A DNA stretch of 64,000 bases from Zerene cesonia (taxonomy: Eukaryota; Arthropoda; Insecta; Lepidoptera; Pieridae), in the NCBI RefSeq assembly GCF_012273895.1, contig NW_024045134.1:1488001-1552000 (forward strand). The letters are read 5' to 3'. Position numbers and translations under genes: made by a program. The notes beneath the pieces were generated by a model. That model was not told the origin of the DNA. It saw only the letters and a program-made list of their open reading frames with translations, and searched no databases. Below, piece after piece: positions 62,801 through 64,000 of this stretch (position 1 is the stretch's first letter; the number at the start of each line of letters is the position of its first letter).

Positions 62801-64000
62801 ATCAACAAACTTCCTGCTACATTCAAATCATGTCTCTAAAAGCGACTTTAATTACTATAATTTATATTTTTGGACTAACTGGTGACTATCTTCGAAACTT
62901 TAGCTTTAAGTATATGTATAATGTAAGAAGGAACTAAAGTTAAAAAGTGTTTAGAAGACATTGTCAAAATGGCGCGAAAAAACGTTAAAAGATTTATGTT
63001 TATTTTTTTTTATTTTGAAACATTTATCGCCATCGCGCTATCACACAATTAAGACGAAACTAACAACGATTCTGAAGATAAAATCGAGCCAATTAAGAGT
63101 GTGATAGTTGTACATATACATAATTTAAACAAACATTTTATACTCAAAAACCATACCCCTCCCAATTCATACACAGTTGGGTAAATACCAAACTAATCAC
63201 AGGTATCGCTATCAGTGATACGCCCTATCTATCGATCTGTGATAGCTTGTTATTGTTTAGCTCAAGGATGAAGCCAACATAGTGTTATAAACCACTAGCT
63301 GCGCCCCGCGGTTTCACCAGCGTAAGTCCGTATCCCGTTAGATTATCTAAAAAAAAAGTTGCCCATATGTTATTCGAGTTGTCCAGCTGTCTACGTACCA
63401 AATTTCATTGCAATCGGTTCAGTAGTTTTTGCGTGAAAGAGCAACAAACACACAGACATCCTTACAAACTTTCGCATTTATAATATTAGTAGGATAGCAG
63501 GATAGTAGGATTTGTATCGCAATTCGACGTTATTGAAAGCGGTTATTATTTTTCAAACAGTTATTTACTCAATTAGACGTCTTATAGAAACACTTTTGGA
63601 TCGTCATAACACAGTTTTAACAATTACTACATGTTCGGAAAGCAGTTTCTACAGAAAGCCGGCAAGAAACTCTGTAGTATTATTTTCAAAATAACTTCAA
63701 TATTAAATCAATAGCCGGAATTAAGTGCGTTCTCAAAACACAAAGGTATCGAAACGCGTCCATACGTGTATATGTATATTTGTAAGGTTCGAATTCAATA
63801 CTTGAAGAAACTAATATTCCTGAAAATCGAGATTTTTATTTGTTTTTCGTAATCAACAATCATAGTGTAATAAGGTTCACGAAGAAAATAAGTCGACACA
63901 TAACCGACCTTCATAGTTTAGACATCAGTATAGAGCAAAATAAAAAAAAAAAACAATAAAAAAGAAACTCACACGTGTGGCGGCGCTTCGAAAAACGCTT
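50877..64000 (-). CDS. Myo61F: class I unconventional myosin, Myo61F/Myo1C-like (N-terminus outside window)
   Basis: An actin-based motor that links membranes to the cortical cytoskeleton. Eighteen exons join in frame: 63973-64000, 60960-61030, 60022-60413, 59236-59445, 58539-58801, 57696-57865, 57369-57523, 56711-56851, 56183-56324, 55608-55725, 55060-55173, 54476-54717, 53662-53931, 52602-52729, 52011-52229, 51682-51782, 51320-51422, 50877-50894 (TAA). They give about 960 residues, roughly 75 short of a complete class I myosin. Motor motifs in order: FFEAPPHV, P-loop GESGSGKTEAS, switch I NDNSSRFGKYMDI, YLLEKSRVV, switch II DIYGFEIF then FEQFCINFCNEKLQQ, and SYIRCIKPND. Exon 54476-54717 encodes about three IQ calmodulin-binding motifs (IIQSRWRGYWQRK, IIIQKWVRRYLAQR, DVIRAFIKG). 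The basic TH1 lipid-binding tail follows and ends LLVVAATP. The 'GAPEGGHILNYLLEKSRVV' block favours Myo61F/Myo1C over Myo31DF; that subclass call is less certain than the family. Confidence 0.93.
53280..53661 (-). repeat. decayed tandem copies of a myosin exon end and splice donor
   Basis: The 3' end of exon 53662-53931 (minus strand GGCAGTTCGAGCTCAAGG to ATGTTCAAGG|GTTAGTG) is repeated downstream in the intron as at least four degenerate units of about 75-90 bp, near 53300, 53384, 53479 and 53561. The nearest unit still reads 'gcagatcgagctggaaatgc' and 'gatgtttaaggatgagtg'. Two units contain GTGAGT (53400-53405 and 53489-53494) at the donor position. The exon frame meets TAG directly after the donor, so retention would truncate the protein. 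Confidence 0.85.
54110..54252 (-). repeat. 'agcgggca' repeat family fragment
   Basis: 'cagtcgtcaatccgttcctt', 'cttaaaagcgggcaacga' and 'accatcaggcaaaccaccag' match the reverse orientation of the longer copies. It lies in the intron after the IQ exon. Confidence 0.65.
54312..54450 (-). pseudogene. decayed duplicate of the myosin IQ-encoding exon segment
   Basis: Lies about 25 bp beyond the donor of exon 54476-54717 and aligns with its last ~140 bp. The copy translates locally as WWWKQYIGMRES against WQRKQYLKMRES in the exon. It also retains 'gaggtatctggtcgaaaggc' against 'gcggtatctggcgcagaggc', and ends 'ttttaattaaagtag' against 'ctttcattaaaggta'. From GAATC to the end it is about 11 nt shorter than the exon, so the frame shifts and then meets TAA. 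It is an intragenic duplication that has lost coding ability. Confidence 0.8.
54873..54960. repeat. dispersed repeat fragment
   Basis: 'gcgggttggcagatgtcaca' and 'gccgatttcctcacgatg' match 13606-13684 in the same orientation. Confidence 0.5.
56616..56635. repeat. perfect 20-bp GC-rich palindrome
   Basis: CGTGGCGACGCGTCGCCACG is its own reverse complement. It is followed by a related 'gcatgcgtcgtcacgcc' and is embedded in an AT-rich myosin intron. Probably part of a transposon terminus. Confidence 0.8.
57132..57337 (+). mobile_element. tRNA-derived SINE, copy 2, with target duplication
   Basis: tRNA-like head with A-box-like 'tggttcagtggttaacgcg' and B-box-like 'gggttcaattcccggtgggg', then an A-run and the same body as copy 1. 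A perfect 14-bp direct repeat TTTTATGTGTACTT flanks it (57118-57131 and 57338-57351). It lies in a myosin intron, 17 bp beyond the donor of exon 57369-57523. Confidence 0.88.
57885..58214 (+). repeat. long copy of the 'agcgggca' repeat family
   Basis: A T-rich head, 'tgtcatagcgggcaactgag' and the full body to 'cgactaccacaataaa', closely matching 35861-36194. It starts about 20 bp from the acceptor of myosin exon 57696-57865, so its tail supplies sequence near the branch-point region. Confidence 0.75.
59598..59751 (-). mobile_element. Lep1-type Helitron-like element, internally deleted
   Basis: CTAGCTGCGTCCCGCGG to AATATTAGTAGGA, but about 45 bp around the 'cccgtaggaatatcggga' block are missing, with 'gcgtaagtcc' doubled at the join. 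Confidence 0.75.
60654..60821. mobile_element. hAT-type MITE, copy 2 (168 bp)
   Basis: Termini CAGTGGCGTAACTA and TAGCTACGCCACTG are flanked by a perfect 8-bp direct repeat GATGAAAC (60646-60653 and 60822-60829). Its interior matches copy 1 at 16093 with few differences. It lies in the myosin intron between exons 60022-60413 and 60960-61030. Confidence 0.92.
61059..61233 (+). mobile_element. Helitron-like element, 'ctcctccgaaacgg' subfamily
   Basis: Starts TCTAATATATAAAATTCTCG and ends GGCAGCTAG followed by T. A second, 5'-truncated copy is at 62011-62164. Confidence 0.65.
61245..61438 (+). mobile_element. Helitron-like element, second subfamily
   Basis: Shares 'agttac', 'ccggaaatcacacggga' and 'ccccggatctat' blocks and the GC-rich end GGGCGGAAAGCTAG with the fragment at 655-766. 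The short open frame across it is not a gene. Confidence 0.6.
61700..61792 (-). mobile_element. Helitron-like fragment
   Basis: 'tcaaatttcatcgaaatcga', 'ggtttaggcgtgaaaa' and a right end 'tttataatattagtgggg'. The CTAG half is absent. The internal 'gacagagttacttttgcatt' resembles the element at 4304. Confidence 0.5.
62011..62164 (+). mobile_element. Helitron-like element, 'ctcctccgaaacgg' subfamily, 5'-truncated
   Basis: 'gttttcgttgccatactcct' to GTCAGCTAG. It is nearly identical to 61059-61233 in the shared part, so the two are recent relatives about 950 bp apart. Confidence 0.65.
62165..63294. other. non-coding intron sequence
   Basis: AT-rich myosin intron; no exon or clear element is visible. 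Confidence 0.5.
63295..63494 (-). mobile_element. Lep1-type Helitron-like element
   Basis: Full-length 200 bp reverse copy, CTAGCTGCGCCCCGCGG to AATATTAGTAGGA, in the most 5' myosin intron visible. The 'atatcgggat' block is mutated to 'ttatctaaaa'. Confidence 0.8.

Overview
This window is nuclear DNA from an insect, almost certainly a moth or butterfly. The background is AT-rich and the coding exons are short and GC-rich with GT-AG introns. Introns and spacers carry many copies of a Lep1-type Helitron-like repeat that starts TCCTACTAATATTATAA and ends in a GC-rich hairpin plus CTAG. There is no bacterial gene organisation: no operons, no ribosome binding sites and no CRISPR.

Layout. Positions 1-13160 are repeat-rich non-coding DNA with a 1000-base assembly gap; they lie upstream of, or in 5' introns of, the first gene. 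Positions 13161-14961 (+) hold the C-terminal exons of NPRL2, a GATOR1 subunit, followed by a long 3'UTR to about 17535. Positions 17536-22844 have no convincing gene and may be partly the 3'UTR of the next gene. Positions 22845-30649 (-) hold a complete seven-exon gene for a 697-residue acidic, coiled-coil protein ending in a MYND zinc finger; I do not recognise its ortholog. Between it and Cdk12 lies an isolated + strand terminal exon (31613-31723). Positions 32265-46224 (+) hold Cdk12, reconstructed as 17 in-frame coding exons (1092 residues), with a 3'UTR to about 48430. Positions 50877-64000 (-) hold 18 exons of a class I myosin resembling Myo61F/Myo1C, lacking only about the first 75 residues, which lie beyond the window. 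Cdk12 and the MYND gene are divergent; Cdk12 and the myosin are convergent.

The genes have unrelated cellular roles (TORC1 nutrient signalling, probable nuclear function, RNA polymerase II CTD phosphorylation, membrane-actin motor), so no joint pathway is implied.

The most unusual structure is a recurring pattern in which the end of a real exon has been tandemly duplicated into the adjacent non-coding DNA and then decayed. It occurs at the NPRL2 stop codon (14899-15420), at the 3' end of a myosin tail exon including its splice donor (53280-53661), and at the myosin IQ exon (54312-54450). Two hAT-type MITEs of identical length carry perfect 8-bp target duplications. A tRNA-derived SINE carries a perfect 14-bp duplication. 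An inverted pair of related elements flanks eight Cdk12 exons.
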